A stretch of DNA of 64,000 bases from assembly GCF_030813695.1 (NCBI RefSeq), contig NZ_JAUSVA010000002.1:7339501-7403500 (forward strand). Reading direction: 5' to 3'. Below, piece by piece: positions 33,974-42,473 of this stretch. Source of the stretch: Kitasatospora herbaricolor. Lineage in GTDB: Bacteria > Actinomycetota > Actinomycetes > Streptomycetales > Streptomycetaceae. How positions within the stretch are numbered: position 1 is the first letter of the stretch; each line of letters starts with the position of its first letter. Under the pieces are notes generated by a model, which worked only from the letters and a program-made list of their open reading frames with translations, was not told where the DNA came from and did not search any database. The translations under genes and the position numbers were made by a program.

Positions 33974-34786
33974 ATGATGGCCGTGCCGGTCTTCCTCTAC
34001 CACTCGGTCTCGGACGACCCGCCGTCGTGGATCGCGCCCTTCACCGTGACCCCACGCGTCTTCCGGGAGCAGCTCGGCCGGATCACGGACAGCGGCCTGT
34101 CGGTGGTACCGCTGCGCCGGCTGGTCTCCGCCCTGCACGGCGGACCGCCGCTGCCGCCCGGATCGGCCGTCCTGACCTTCGACGACGGTTTCGCCGACTT
34201 CTACTGGACGGTCGCGCCGGTCCTCGCCGACCTGGGCATGCCGGCGACCCTCTACATCACCGTCGGAGCCGTCCACCCGCCCGGCGGGCAGCCCACCGGC
34301 AGCCTGCTCCCGCCCGCCCGGATGCTGAACTGGCGCCAGGTCACCATGCTGGACGCCGTGGGCATCGAGATCGGCGGCCACTCCCAGACCCACGCCCAGC
34401 TGGACACCGTCCACGCCCGGCAGCGCGCCGACGAGGTCGTCGGCAGCAAACGCCGGCTGGAGGACGCCCTCGGGCACGAGGCCACGGCCTTCGCCTATCC
34501 GCACGGGTACTCCAGCCCGGCGCTGCGCACCAAGGTGCGCCAGGCCGGCTGGACCTCGGCCACGGCGGTCGGCGACCGGTTCAGCTCGAACGCCGACGAC
34601 CCGATGCGGATCTCCCGGCTGATGGTCCGGGGCGACACCCCGCCGGCCGTGTTCGACGACTGGACGGCGGGCCGCGGCGCCGGCGTCGCGCCGGCCCCGG
34701 AACGCCTGGTGACCAAGGGCTGGCGGACGTACCGGCGGCTGCGGGCCGCGCTGGGCAGCCCGGTCGGCGGACCGGAGCTGCTGTGA
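33974..34786 (+). CDS. Polysaccharide deacetylase (NodB-type, CE4)
   Basis: 270 residues from ATG 33974, with AGGAG 8 nt upstream; TTG 33968 is less likely. CE4 motifs: VLTFDDGFADFYWTV carries the catalytic-base and metal Asp pair, GGHSQTHAQL carries both metal His residues, and AFAYPHGYSS is the third motif. It removes N- or O-acetyl groups from a sugar polymer, probably the product of this locus. No signal peptide is visible at the chosen start, so cytoplasmic or non-classical action must be considered. Confidence 0.9.
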   Translation: MMAVPVFLYHSVSDDPPSWIAPFTVTPRVFREQLGRITDSGLSVVPLRRLVSALHGGPPLPPGSAVLTFDDGFADFYWTVAPVLADLGMPATLYITVGAVHPPGGQPTGSLLPPARMLNWRQVTMLDAVGIEIGGHSQTHAQLDTVHARQRADEVVGSKRRLEDALGHEATAFAYPHGYSSPALRTKVRQAGWTSATAVGDRFSSNADDPMRISRLMVRGDTPPAVFDDWTAGRGAGVAPAPERLVTKGWRTYRRLRAALGSPVGGPELL

Positions 34787-34841
34787 TGGACACCGTGCGA
34801 GACCCGTCACCGTGTGGCGGCCCTCCCGAGGAGGCAGCCGG

Positions 34842-36758
34842 ATGATTGAGCAGCAGATCACCGACACGCCGCGCCCGCCCACCCGCTGGGCCCGCCGCTC
34901 CGGCCCTGCCGTCAGGCCCGTCCGCCGGACCCTCCGGCAGCGGCTGGCCGGCCCCGGCGTCGGCGGCTGGGCGGTGCGGGCCCCGCTGCCCGTCGCCCTG
35001 GTCCTGTGGCTGGTGGCGCTGCGCGGCGCCCGCCTCGACCGGATGGGCACCCTCGGGCTGCTCCAGGCGCTCCCGCTGCCCTACTGGCTGGGCCTGATCG
35101 TCCTCACCGTCGGCTTCGCCGCCGCGCTGCGCGACCCCAAGCTGCCGCAGCGTTGGCCGGCCGCCTACGTGCTGGGCCTGATCGCGATGGTCCACGCCAC
35201 CCCCAGCGTGCTCTACCCCACGCTGCGGTACGCCTGGGCCTGGAAGCACATCGCGATCGTCGACGCCGTGCTGCGGCACAACGGCACCGTCCCGAACGCC
35301 CACGAGCTGGACATCTACAACCGGTGGCCCGGCTTCTTCGACCTGAACGTGCTCTTCCTGCGGGCCACCGGCCTGCACTCGGCGCTCGGCTACGCCTCCT
35401 GGTACCCGCTGCTGGCCAACATCCTGCTGATCGGCCCGCTGCTGCTGATCCACCGCTCGCTCACCAAGGACCGCAGGCTGATCTGGGGCGGGGTCTGGCT
35501 CTACTTCGCGACCTCCTGGGTCGGGCAGGACTACTTCGCGCCGCAGGCCTTCGCCTACTTCCTGTTCCTGATCGTGATCGGGCTGGTCCTGCGCCAGCTG
35601 GCGGCCAGGCGGGCGGCCGCGCGGGCCCCGGCCGCCGGGGCCCCGGCCGCGGCGGCGCCGGGCGCCCGGGCGCTGACCGTCTTCACCGACCTGCCCGCGC
35701 GCGGCGGCTGGCGGCTCGCCCCGTTCGGGCTGCTGCTGGTGCTGATCGGGGCGATCGTCACCTCCCACCCGCTGACCCCGGTGATGCTGATCAGCTTCCT
35801 GCTGCTGCTCGCACTGCCCCGGGCCAACCGCGCGGTGGTGCTGCCGGTGCTGGCCGCCGCGGCGGCCATGACCCTGCTCTGGGACGCCACCGTGGCCCGC
35901 CCGTACCTGGCGTCGAACATCAGCGCCCTGGTCGGCGCGCTCTCCTCGCCGGACCGCAACGCGGTCTCGGGCTTCGCCGGGCTGGCCGCCGCGGCGCCGG
36001 CCCAGGTGACGGCCTCCTGGGTGGACCGCGGGCTGACCGCCACCGTCCTGCTGCTGGCCCTCGCGGCGGCGTGCCGCCGCCGCTGGCGCCGCACGCCCCT
36101 GCCGCTGCTCCTGCTGGCGCCGTTCCCGCTGCTGCTGGCCAATCCCTACGGCGGGGAGATGATCTTCCGGGCCTACCTCTTCGCGCTGCCGGCCGCCGCC
36201 TTCCTGATCGCCACCCTGATCGCCCGCACCCCGCGCTTCCCCCGGACCGGGACGGTGGTCCGCGCGGTCGTGCTGCTGGCCCTGCTCGCCGGGACGCTCT
36301 GCGGCTACTACAGCAAGGAGGCCATCAACTACTTCACCCCGCAGGAGGTCGCCGCCGGGCAGTACCTGGCCGAGAACGCGCCGCCCGGCTCGCAGATCGT
36401 GGTGCTCACCGCGGACCTGCCCGGGTTCGAACTGCGCTACGAGCAGCGGGTGCGCACCGTGCTGGCCCAGCAGACCGTCGCCGACCGGCGCGCGCTGCTG
36501 GCCGACCCGGCGTCCACCCTGGAGAGCACCATGTCCAACCCCGCCGTGGTCGGTCCCTCCTACCTGGTGCTGACCCGGGCCCAGGCCGCCGAGTGCGAGC
36601 TGACCGGGGTCTTCCCGGCGGACACCCTGGGGAAGGTCCGGCTCGCGGCCTCCGACATGTCGACCCTGCGACCGGTCTTCGCCAACCACGACGCCGTGAT
36701 CTACCGCCACGTCACGCCGGTGGTCGGCACCGGCCTGTTCGCCGCCCACCCGCGCTGA
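34842..36758 (+). CDS. Large multi-spanning membrane protein, GT-C or polymerase-like
   Basis: 638 residues from ATG 34842, with GAGGAGG upstream. About 11 hydrophobic segments. The first external loop (KHIAIVDAVLRHNGTVPNAH, then NRWPGFFDLNVLFL) recalls GT-C glycosyltransferases and surface polymer polymerases, which have an acidic first loop. A soluble C-terminal domain of about 120 residues (YFTPQEVAAGQYLAENAPPG onward) follows. I do not recognise a precise family. Its place between the deacetylase and GH16 genes supports a role in assembling or transferring the glycan outside the membrane. Confidence 0.85.
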   Translation: MIEQQITDTPRPPTRWARRSGPAVRPVRRTLRQRLAGPGVGGWAVRAPLPVALVLWLVALRGARLDRMGTLGLLQALPLPYWLGLIVLTVGFAAALRDPKLPQRWPAAYVLGLIAMVHATPSVLYPTLRYAWAWKHIAIVDAVLRHNGTVPNAHELDIYNRWPGFFDLNVLFLRATGLHSALGYASWYPLLANILLIGPLLLIHRSLTKDRRLIWGGVWLYFATSWVGQDYFAPQAFAYFLFLIVIGLVLRQLAARRAAARAPAAGAPAAAAPGARALTVFTDLPARGGWRLAPFGLLLVLIGAIVTSHPLTPVMLISFLLLLALPRANRAVVLPVLAAAAAMTLLWDATVARPYLASNISALVGALSSPDRNAVSGFAGLAAAAPAQVTASWVDRGLTATVLLLALAAACRRRWRRTPLPLLLLAPFPLLLANPYGGEMIFRAYLFALPAAAFLIATLIARTPRFPRTGTVVRAVVLLALLAGTLCGYYSKEAINYFTPQEVAAGQYLAENAPPGSQIVVLTADLPGFELRYEQRVRTVLAQQTVADRRALLADPASTLESTMSNPAVVGPSYLVLTRAQAAECELTGVFPADTLGKVRLAASDMSTLRPVFANHDAVIYRHVTPVVGTGLFAAHPR

Positions 36759-36759
36759 G

Positions 36760-36809
36760 GTGGGCACCGTGACCGGGACGTGGGCACAGTGAGGAGGTGG
36801 GCACAGTGA
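36760..36809 (+). repeat. Three 13-bp direct repeats at a gene junction
   Basis: GTGGGCACMGTGA occurs at 36760, 36780 and 36797 (spacings 20 and 17 bp) between the membrane protein stop and the GH16 start. Each copy contains a GTG, and the last supplies the start codon of the GH16 gene. Confidence 0.8.
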
Positions 36810-38143
36810 CGAGGCGACCGCCGTGGATCACCCCGCGCTGGGTGCTCGCCCTCTCCGGCTGGGCGGCCCTGGCGGCCACCCTGCTGCCGGCCGGCGGCGT
36901 TCCGCGGGTCGCGCTGACCACCGCCTTCCTGCTGGTCTGCCCGGGGCTGGCGATGGTGCTGCGGGCCCGGCCCACGCCGGCGCCGCTGACCGCCTGGCCC
37001 GGCCGGACGGCCGCGGTCGTCCTGGTGGTGGCGCTGAGCACGTCGGCCGCGGTGCTGGTGGCCGTGCCGCTCCTCCTGGGCGGCGCGTTCACCGTGGCCC
37101 GGGCGCTGGCGGTGCTGGCGGCGCTGACCACGGCGCTGGTGCTGCTGCCGCGCCGCTACCGGACCGTCCCCGAGCAGCTGAAGCGGCCCGGCGGTCCCCC
37201 CGCGACGGAGGCCGCCCCGCCAGGTTCCCCGCCCGGCGCCGGCCGCCGGACCGTGCGGCGGCAGGCCGGCGGCCTGTTCGTCGCCGTCCTGCTCCTGCTC
37301 AGCACGGCCTGCGCCGGGGCCCTCAGCAGCTCCGGGCGGCCGCTGACCGCGGACCCCGAACCGTCCGACACCCCCGGGGCGGCCGGAACACCCGTCCGGA
37401 CCGACGAACCGGTGGCCCCCGGCCCCTGGCACCAGGTCTTCCGGGACGACTTCGACGGCACCACGCTGAACGCGGCCGACTGGGTGACCTGCTACGACTG
37501 GGTGCTCGGCGGCGGCTGCACCAACGCGGGCAACGGTGAGGAGGAGTGGTACCAGTCCGGCCAGGTCGGGGTGTCGGACGGCGTCCTGACGCTGAACGCC
37601 CAGCGCGGCAAGCAGCACGGCAGCGACGGCCGGACGTACCCCTGGGCGTCCGGCATGGTCAGCACCGGCCGTGACTCGTACGGCGGAACCCCCCGCCACA
37701 CCTTCACCTACGGCTACTTCGCGGCCGCGATCAACGCCCCGGCGGAGCCGGCCGGCTTCTTCCCGGCCTTCTGGCTGATCCCCGCCGCCACCCGCGGCAC
37801 CCCGCCGGAACTGGACGTCGCCGAGTTCCCCAACACCAACCAGTACGTGGACATGAACCTGCACTGGCGCACCCCCGACGGCAACGACGCGCACGTCGGG
37901 CGCCGGTTCGGCCCCGCCGACTTCGCCTCGGGCTACCACGTCTACGCACTGGACTGGGAACGCGACTCCGTCACCTGGTACGTCGACGGGGTAGAAAGGT
38001 TCAAGGTGACCGACCCGTCGCAGGTCCCGAACGTCGCGATGGAGCTGGTGATCAACCTCGCGGTGGGCTACCTGCAGTCACCGCCGCCCACCGTCGACAC
38101 CGCCCAGCTCCACGTCCAGTGGGTCGGGGTCTGGCAGCACTGA
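36806..38143 (+). CDS. Membrane-anchored GH16 family glycanase
   Basis: 445 residues from GTG 36806, with GAGGAGG 8 nt upstream. Residues 1-115 contain three or four membrane helices. A second hydrophobic anchor (about 150-172, GGLFVAVLLLLSTACAGAL) looks like a signal peptide and is followed by a Pro/Thr linker. The GH16 domain spans about 205-445, starting WHQVFRDDFDGTTLNAADW, with the catalytic ExDxxE motif in PPELDVAEF and a late WERDSVTWYVDGV. Such enzymes cut beta-1,3- or beta-1,4-glucans or transfer glycan chains. In this locus it may trim or remodel the product. The multi-helix N-terminus fused to GH16 is unusual. Confidence 0.87.
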   Translation: MTRRPPWITPRWVLALSGWAALAATLLPAGGVPRVALTTAFLLVCPGLAMVLRARPTPAPLTAWPGRTAAVVLVVALSTSAAVLVAVPLLLGGAFTVARALAVLAALTTALVLLPRRYRTVPEQLKRPGGPPATEAAPPGSPPGAGRRTVRRQAGGLFVAVLLLLSTACAGALSSSGRPLTADPEPSDTPGAAGTPVRTDEPVAPGPWHQVFRDDFDGTTLNAADWVTCYDWVLGGGCTNAGNGEEEWYQSGQVGVSDGVLTLNAQRGKQHGSDGRTYPWASGMVSTGRDSYGGTPRHTFTYGYFAAAINAPAEPAGFFPAFWLIPAATRGTPPELDVAEFPNTNQYVDMNLHWRTPDGNDAHVGRRFGPADFASGYHVYALDWERDSVTWYVDGVERFKVTDPSQVPNVAMELVINLAVGYLQSPPPTVDTAQLHVQWVGVWQH

Positions 38144-38167
38144 CCGCACGGAGGAGGCCACGCCGGT

Positions 38168-39400
38168 ATGGGACGCAGCGGACCGGCCCTGGACCTGGAG
38201 GTCCCGGTGCTCGCCGTCAAGGTCGGGCGCTACCCGCAGACCCCGAGCCATCTCGGCGCGGTGCGCTCCTTCGGCCGGCTCGGCGTCCCGGTCTACGCCA
38301 TGGTCGAGGACCGGTTCACCCCGACGGCGGTGTCCCGCTACCTGACCGGCGCCTTCGTCCGGCCCAGCACCGGGCGGGAGCCCCCCGAGCAGTTGCTCGC
38401 GGCCATCGTGGCGGCCGGCCGGGCGATCGGCCGGCCCAGCGTGGTGGTGGCCACCGACGACGAGTCCGCCGTGCTGCTCGCCGAGCACCGCGAGGAGCTG
38501 GCCCCGTACTTCCTGCTGCCGCCGGTACCCGCCGAGCTGCCCCGCCGGCTCGCCAACAAGGTGGACCTGCACGCGATCTGCCAGGACGCCGGTGTGCCCA
38601 CGCCGCACGCCTGCGCACCGACGGACCGGGCCGGCCTGGTCGAGGCGGGCCGCCGCCTGGGGTACCCGCTGGTGCTGAAGAACCTGGAGCCGTTCACCCG
38701 GCTGCGCCACCCGGTGGTCGGCCACACCACGGTGATCAGGAGCGAGCGGGAACTGCTCGCCGCCTGGGCCCGGGCCGCGCCCGCCGACGGCCGGGCCTCC
38801 GTCCTGGCGCAGGAGTACCTGCCGGCGGAGCAGGCGGAGGACTGGATCACCCATCTGTGCTGCGGGCCGGACGGCGAGCCGCTGGTGCTGTTCACCGGCC
38901 TGAAGCTGCGCTCCTGGCCGCCCGGGCGGGGCGTCACCGCGCGGGCCCGGGCCTGCCCCAATCCGGAGCTGGCCGAGCTCGCAGCCCGGCTCTGCCGGCG
39001 GATCGGCTACCGCGGCGTCGCCGACCTGGACTGGCGGCTGGACCTCCGCGACGGCCGCTACAAGCTGGTCGACTTCAACCCCCGGACCGGCGCCCAGTTC
39101 CGCCTCTTCGAGACGGTGGACGGGGTGGACGTGGTGCGGGCCCTGCACCTCTCGCTCACCGGGCGCCCGGTGCCCCCGGGCGCCCAGCTCTCGCGCAGCT
39201 TCGGGGTGGGGCAGATCGACCTGCTGTCCGTGCTGGCCACGTCCTGGGGCGAGCGCCGGCCGCCGCGGGACGTCTGGCCCCGCCGGAGCACCGAGCGGGC
39301 CTGGCTCTGCCGGGACGACCTCGCGCCCACGGTCGCGGAGGCCGCCCGGTTCGGCTGCTCGGTGGTGCGGGTGCTGGCCGGCAGCGTCCGCCGGAGCTGA
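38168..39400 (+). CDS. ATP-grasp family ligase
   Basis: 410 residues from ATG 38168, with GGAGGAGG upstream. ATP-grasp signs are LANKVDLHAICQDAGVPTPH, the ATP lysine in YPLVLKNLEPF, VLAQEYLPAEQAEDW, and the metal-site pair DLDWRLD ... KLVDFNPRTGAQF. These enzymes join a carboxylate to an amine or other nucleophile through an acyl phosphate. It is the last plus-strand gene of the glycan locus. Attachment of an amino acid or other acid to an amino sugar exposed by the deacetylase is a reasonable guess, not shown by sequence. About 75 bp of GC-rich sequence separate it from the convergent FAD gene. Confidence 0.88.
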   Translation: MGRSGPALDLEVPVLAVKVGRYPQTPSHLGAVRSFGRLGVPVYAMVEDRFTPTAVSRYLTGAFVRPSTGREPPEQLLAAIVAAGRAIGRPSVVVATDDESAVLLAEHREELAPYFLLPPVPAELPRRLANKVDLHAICQDAGVPTPHACAPTDRAGLVEAGRRLGYPLVLKNLEPFTRLRHPVVGHTTVIRSERELLAAWARAAPADGRASVLAQEYLPAEQAEDWITHLCCGPDGEPLVLFTGLKLRSWPPGRGVTARARACPNPELAELAARLCRRIGYRGVADLDWRLDLRDGRYKLVDFNPRTGAQFRLFETVDGVDVVRALHLSLTGRPVPPGAQLSRSFGVGQIDLLSVLATSWGERRPPRDVWPRRSTERAWLCRDDLAPTVAEAARFGCSVVRVLAGSVRRS

Positions 39401-39477
39401 GCCGGACGTCCGCCGGGGGCCCGCACCGCACAGGCGGGGCCCGGCTCGCGCATCCGGACCGCCGGGGACCGCCGGGG

Positions 39478-40698
39478 TCAGTGTCCCTGCGCGGCGGCGA
39501 TCCCCCGGCTGATCCGGCCGGCGGCGAAGGCGGTGCCGCAGACGAAGCGCAGCACCGGCCCGAAGGTGTCCGCCGCCGAGAGCCCGGTGAAGTAAAGCCC
39601 CGGGACGGAGGACTCGAAGGTGCCCGAGAGCCGCGGTGCGCCGCCGTTCCCCCGGCGGACCGCCCGGCGCAGCCCCTCGTCCAGCAGGTCGAGCCGGTCG
39701 ATGTCGACCCCGTACCCGGTGGCCGCCAGCACGTGGTCGGCCTCCAGGGTCTCGCTCCGTCCGTGCGGCCCGCGGAGCCCGAGGCGCAGTTGCCCGTCGC
39801 TCCGCTCGACCGAGCGGATCGCGTACCCGGTCAGCAGCGGCAGGCACCCCTCGACGCGGTCCCGCAGCCACCAGGCCCCGGACGGGCCGAGCACCGTGCG
39901 CACCAGGTGCGCCCGGGTGGCGTCCGGCAGGTACGGGAAGCCTTGCGGGGCGCGGCTGAAGGCCACGTGCGACCAGCCGGGGCCGAGGTTGGAGCCGGGC
40001 TTGGTCAGCCGGAGCGGCAGCGGGCGGTCGGCGCTGAGGTCGCTCTCCGGCGCGTCACCGAACAGCACCCGCCCCGACCGGGCGACCACCGTCGCCGTCG
40101 CGCCCGCCTCGTGCAGCAGCGCGGCGCTCTCCAGTGCGGACTGCCCGGCGCCGATCACCGCGACCCGCCGCCCGGCGAAGGCGGCCAGGTCCGCGTGGTC
40201 GGAGGTGTGCGAGGCCAGGCCGAGGCCGAGCAGCGGAGCCAGCTCGGCGGGCACCCGGGCGTACGGGCGCAGGCCGGTGGCCATCACCACCGCGCGGCTG
40301 GGGTAGGTCTCGCCGCCCCGCAGGGAGACCTGGAACCCGTCACGCCGGTACTCGACGCGGGTCACCACGGCACGCTCGACCTCGGGCACGCACTCCCGCT
40401 GGAACCAGTCGCCGTAGCGGATGAACTCGTCGATCGGGATCGGGTACAGGTCGCCGATCGGGGGCAGCCCCTGCCCGGCCCGGAAGTCGCACAGGCGGTG
40501 GGTGGCGTACGGGTCCGAGATGTTCGAGGCACGCGGGGTGGACTTCAGGTACATCCCGGCCGGCATCGCGTCCCGCCAGCCGTCCATCGGCTCGCCCAGC
40601 ACCCGGGCGGGAACCCGCTGGGCGCGCAGGTGGGCGGCGGTGGAGAGGCCGTACGGCCCGGCCCCGATCACGGTGACCGGTACGGCCGGGCCGGTCAC
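39478..40698 (-). CDS. FAD-dependent oxidoreductase (flavin monooxygenase-like)
   Basis: 406 residues from GTG 40698 (VTGPAVPVTVIGAGPYGLS). FAD-binding GAGPYG is at the N-terminus, the NAD(P)H-binding fold is RVAVIGAGQSALESAALLHE near residue 165, and ATGYGVD and GLYFTGLSAADTFGP come late. The layout resembles lysine/ornithine N-hydroxylase and FMO-like enzymes. Substrate unknown. The GTG overlaps the stop of a 20-codon leader ORF by 4 nt, and only that ORF has a strong ribosome site. It converges on the glycan locus, so membership in the pathway is possible but not certain. Confidence 0.88.
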   Translation of the reverse strand: MTGPAVPVTVIGAGPYGLSTAAHLRAQRVPARVLGEPMDGWRDAMPAGMYLKSTPRASNISDPYATHRLCDFRAGQGLPPIGDLYPIPIDEFIRYGDWFQRECVPEVERAVVTRVEYRRDGFQVSLRGGETYPSRAVVMATGLRPYARVPAELAPLLGLGLASHTSDHADLAAFAGRRVAVIGAGQSALESAALLHEAGATATVVARSGRVLFGDAPESDLSADRPLPLRLTKPGSNLGPGWSHVAFSRAPQGFPYLPDATRAHLVRTVLGPSGAWWLRDRVEGCLPLLTGYAIRSVERSDGQLRLGLRGPHGRSETLEADHVLAATGYGVDIDRLDLLDEGLRRAVRRGNGGAPRLSGTFESSVPGLYFTGLSAADTFGPVLRFVCGTAFAAGRISRGIAAAQGH

Positions 40699-40757
40699 GA
40701 CGGCCGCCCGGGACGGTGCGGGCCCGCGCCGGGCGCGGTGCGGTGGGTCGCCGGCAT
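40695..40757 (-). CDS. 20-residue leader ORF coupled to the FAD oxidoreductase gene
   Basis: ATG 40757 sits behind GGGAGGAC at good spacing and encodes MPATHRTAPGAGPHRPGRPS. Its stop overlaps the oxidoreductase start as GTGA. The downstream gene has no ribosome site of its own, so it should depend on translation of this ORF. The peptide has no known relatives that I recognise. Confidence 0.5.
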   Translation of the reverse strand: MPATHRTAPGAGPHRPGRPS

Positions 40758-40842
40758 CGGTGTCCTCCCTCGACGGAAGCCCCCGTTCCAGGGTGCACCG
40801 CCCCGCCGCGCCCGGCATCCAGGGCGGCGGGGGCCGGCCGGG

Positions 40843-41466
40843 TCAGCCGACCAGGCTCGGCAGGGCGATCGAGTGGCCGGTGCGCTCGACCTTGGCCCGG
40901 AGGTAGTGGACGTTGCTCTCGGACAGGTGCACGCCGGTCGGCACCCGCCGTCCCACCTCGACGCCCAGGGCGGACAGCTGGGCCGCCTTGTCGGGGTTGT
41001 TGCTGAGCAGGTCGATCGCCGGGGCGCCGAGCGCGGCCAGCATCTGCGCGGCGGCCGTGTAGTCCCGGCCGTCCTCGGGCAGGCCGAGGGCGGTGTTGGC
41101 GTCGTAGGTGTCCAGGCCGGCGTCCTGCAGGGCGTAGGCGTCCAGCTTGTTGTAGAGGCCGATGCCGCGGCCCTCCTGGCGCAGGTAGAGCAGGTACCCG
41201 CCGGCCTCGCTGATCCGCTCGACGGACTCGCGCAGCTGCGGGCCGCAGTCGCAGCGGTCGGAGCCGAACACGTCGCCGGTGAGGCACTCCGAGTGCAGCC
41301 GCACCAGCGGGGTGCCGCTGACCTCGCCGAGGGCGAGCGCCAGGTGCTCCGCGCCGTCGTCGAGACCGTGGAAGGTGAGGACCTCGGCGTCGGCGCGGTA
41401 GCCGTCGGGGAAGGTCAGCGGGATGCGCACGCGAGAGCGCACGGTGGCGGTGCCGTGCTGCGGCAT
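40843..41466 (-). CDS. ribA: GTP cyclohydrolase II
   Basis: 207 residues from ATG 41466, with GGAGG upstream. It opens GTP to the pyrimidine precursor of riboflavin. The zinc Cys triad is in HSECLTGDVFGSDRCDCG, the catalytic segment is LRQEGRGIGLYNKLDAY, and the C-terminal region has LLSNNPDKAAQLSALG. It is a stand-alone RibA rather than a RibBA fusion. No FMN riboswitch precedes it. It lies 85 bp upstream of the leader ORF of the FAD oxidoreductase on the same strand, so FAD supply and use may be linked. It is divergent from the VOC gene with a palindrome between. Confidence 0.95.
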   Translation of the reverse strand: MPQHGTATVRSRVRIPLTFPDGYRADAEVLTFHGLDDGAEHLALALGEVSGTPLVRLHSECLTGDVFGSDRCDCGPQLRESVERISEAGGYLLYLRQEGRGIGLYNKLDAYALQDAGLDTYDANTALGLPEDGRDYTAAAQMLAALGAPAIDLLSNNPDKAAQLSALGVEVGRRVPTGVHLSESNVHYLRAKVERTGHSIALPSLVG

Positions 41467-41551
41467 GCCGGGCCTCCGATGCTGCGGTGGGCGGTCCGGG
41501 CGACGGGAGGTCGGATTCGAACCGGTGGACGAGGATCGACCGTACCCCTTA

Positions 41552-41565
41552 GTTCCAATTTGAAC
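41552..41565. promoter_or_regulatory. Palindrome in the ribA / VOC divergent region
   Basis: GTTCCAATTTGAAC is a 14-bp palindrome with one mismatched pair, in an AT-rich patch, 86 bp from ribA and 144 bp from the VOC gene. It looks like an operator for a MarR-, HxlR- or PadR-type regulator, but none is adjacent. Confidence 0.4.
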
Positions 41566-41708
41566 AACTCCCTTTCGGCCCGGCCGCCACGTTCGGCCCA
41601 GCAGCCCCGCGCCGCCCGGCCCGCGGCACCGCATTCTGTGGAAGGGCGCCTCCCCGACGGCCGGGGACCGCCAGCCCGAGCCGGACCGCCCGAGAGGAAC
41701 GCGGACAG

Positions 41709-42473
41709 ATGAAGCAGACCGAAGTCACCGTCGGAGCACCCAGCTGGGCCGAGATCACCACCGCGGACCCGGCGGCCGCCAAGGCCTTCTACGGCGAGCT
41801 CTTCGGCTGGCGCGCCGAGACCGACCCGCGTCCGGAGGCCGGCGGCTACACCGTGATGCACCTCGGGGACGCCGCGGCCGCCGGCCTCAGCCCGCTCTAC
41901 GGGCCCGCGCAGCGCACCGCGTGGACGGTCTCGTTCGCCGTCCAGGACGCCGACGCCACCGTCGCCCGGGTCACCGCGGCCGGCGGACAGGTGCTGATGG
42001 AGCCCATGGAGGTGCTCGACATCGGGCGCTTCGCGGTGGTCGCCGACCCGTCCGGCGCGGCCTTCTCGCTCTGGCAGGCCCGTACCTTCGCCGGCGCCGG
42101 CGTCTTCAACGACCCGGGCGCGCTCGGCTGGGTCGAACTGCTCACCCGCGACACCGAGGGCGCCGAGGCCTTCTACCCCGCGGTCTTCGGCTGGACGGTG
42201 AACGCGGTCGAGTCCTACACCCAGTGGGGCCTGGCCGGCGCCGACTTCGGCGGGATGCTCGCGATGGGCGAGCAGTTCCCGTCCGACCTCCCGCCGCACT
42301 GGCTGCCGTACTTCGCCGTCGGGGACGTCGACGGCACCGCGGCCCGCGCCGCCACCCTCGGCGGGGAGGTCCTGATGCCGCCCACCACGGTGCCGGCCGG
42401 CCCGCGGATCGCCGTCCTCAAGGACCCGCAGGGGGCCGCCTTCGGCGTCTACCGGGCCGGCACCGAGGGCTGA
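41709..42473 (+). CDS. VOC (glyoxalase/bleomycin-resistance fold) protein, two domains
   Basis: 254 residues from ATG 41709, with GAGAGGA upstream. Two homologous VOC modules are visible: SWAEITTADPAAAKAFYGELFGW (about 12-125) and GWVELLTRDTEGAEAFYPAVFGW (about 140-250). Each ends with a VADPSGAAF or LKDPQGAAF motif. Such tandem proteins resemble Streptomyces hydroxylase- or glyoxalase-like proteins of unknown substrate. The 3' end overlaps the convergent lnt gene by 25 bp. Confidence 0.88.
   Translation: MKQTEVTVGAPSWAEITTADPAAAKAFYGELFGWRAETDPRPEAGGYTVMHLGDAAAAGLSPLYGPAQRTAWTVSFAVQDADATVARVTAAGGQVLMEPMEVLDIGRFAVVADPSGAAFSLWQARTFAGAGVFNDPGALGWVELLTRDTEGAEAFYPAVFGWTVNAVESYTQWGLAGADFGGMLAMGEQFPSDLPPHWLPYFAVGDVDGTAARAATLGGEVLMPPTTVPAGPRIAVLKDPQGAAFGVYRAGTEG

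Noticed and set aside
41508..41526. GGATTCGAACC-like T-loop near ribA
   Set aside because: It resembles the 3' part of a minus-strand tRNA, but no anticodon or D-arm follows and acceptor pairing is absent.
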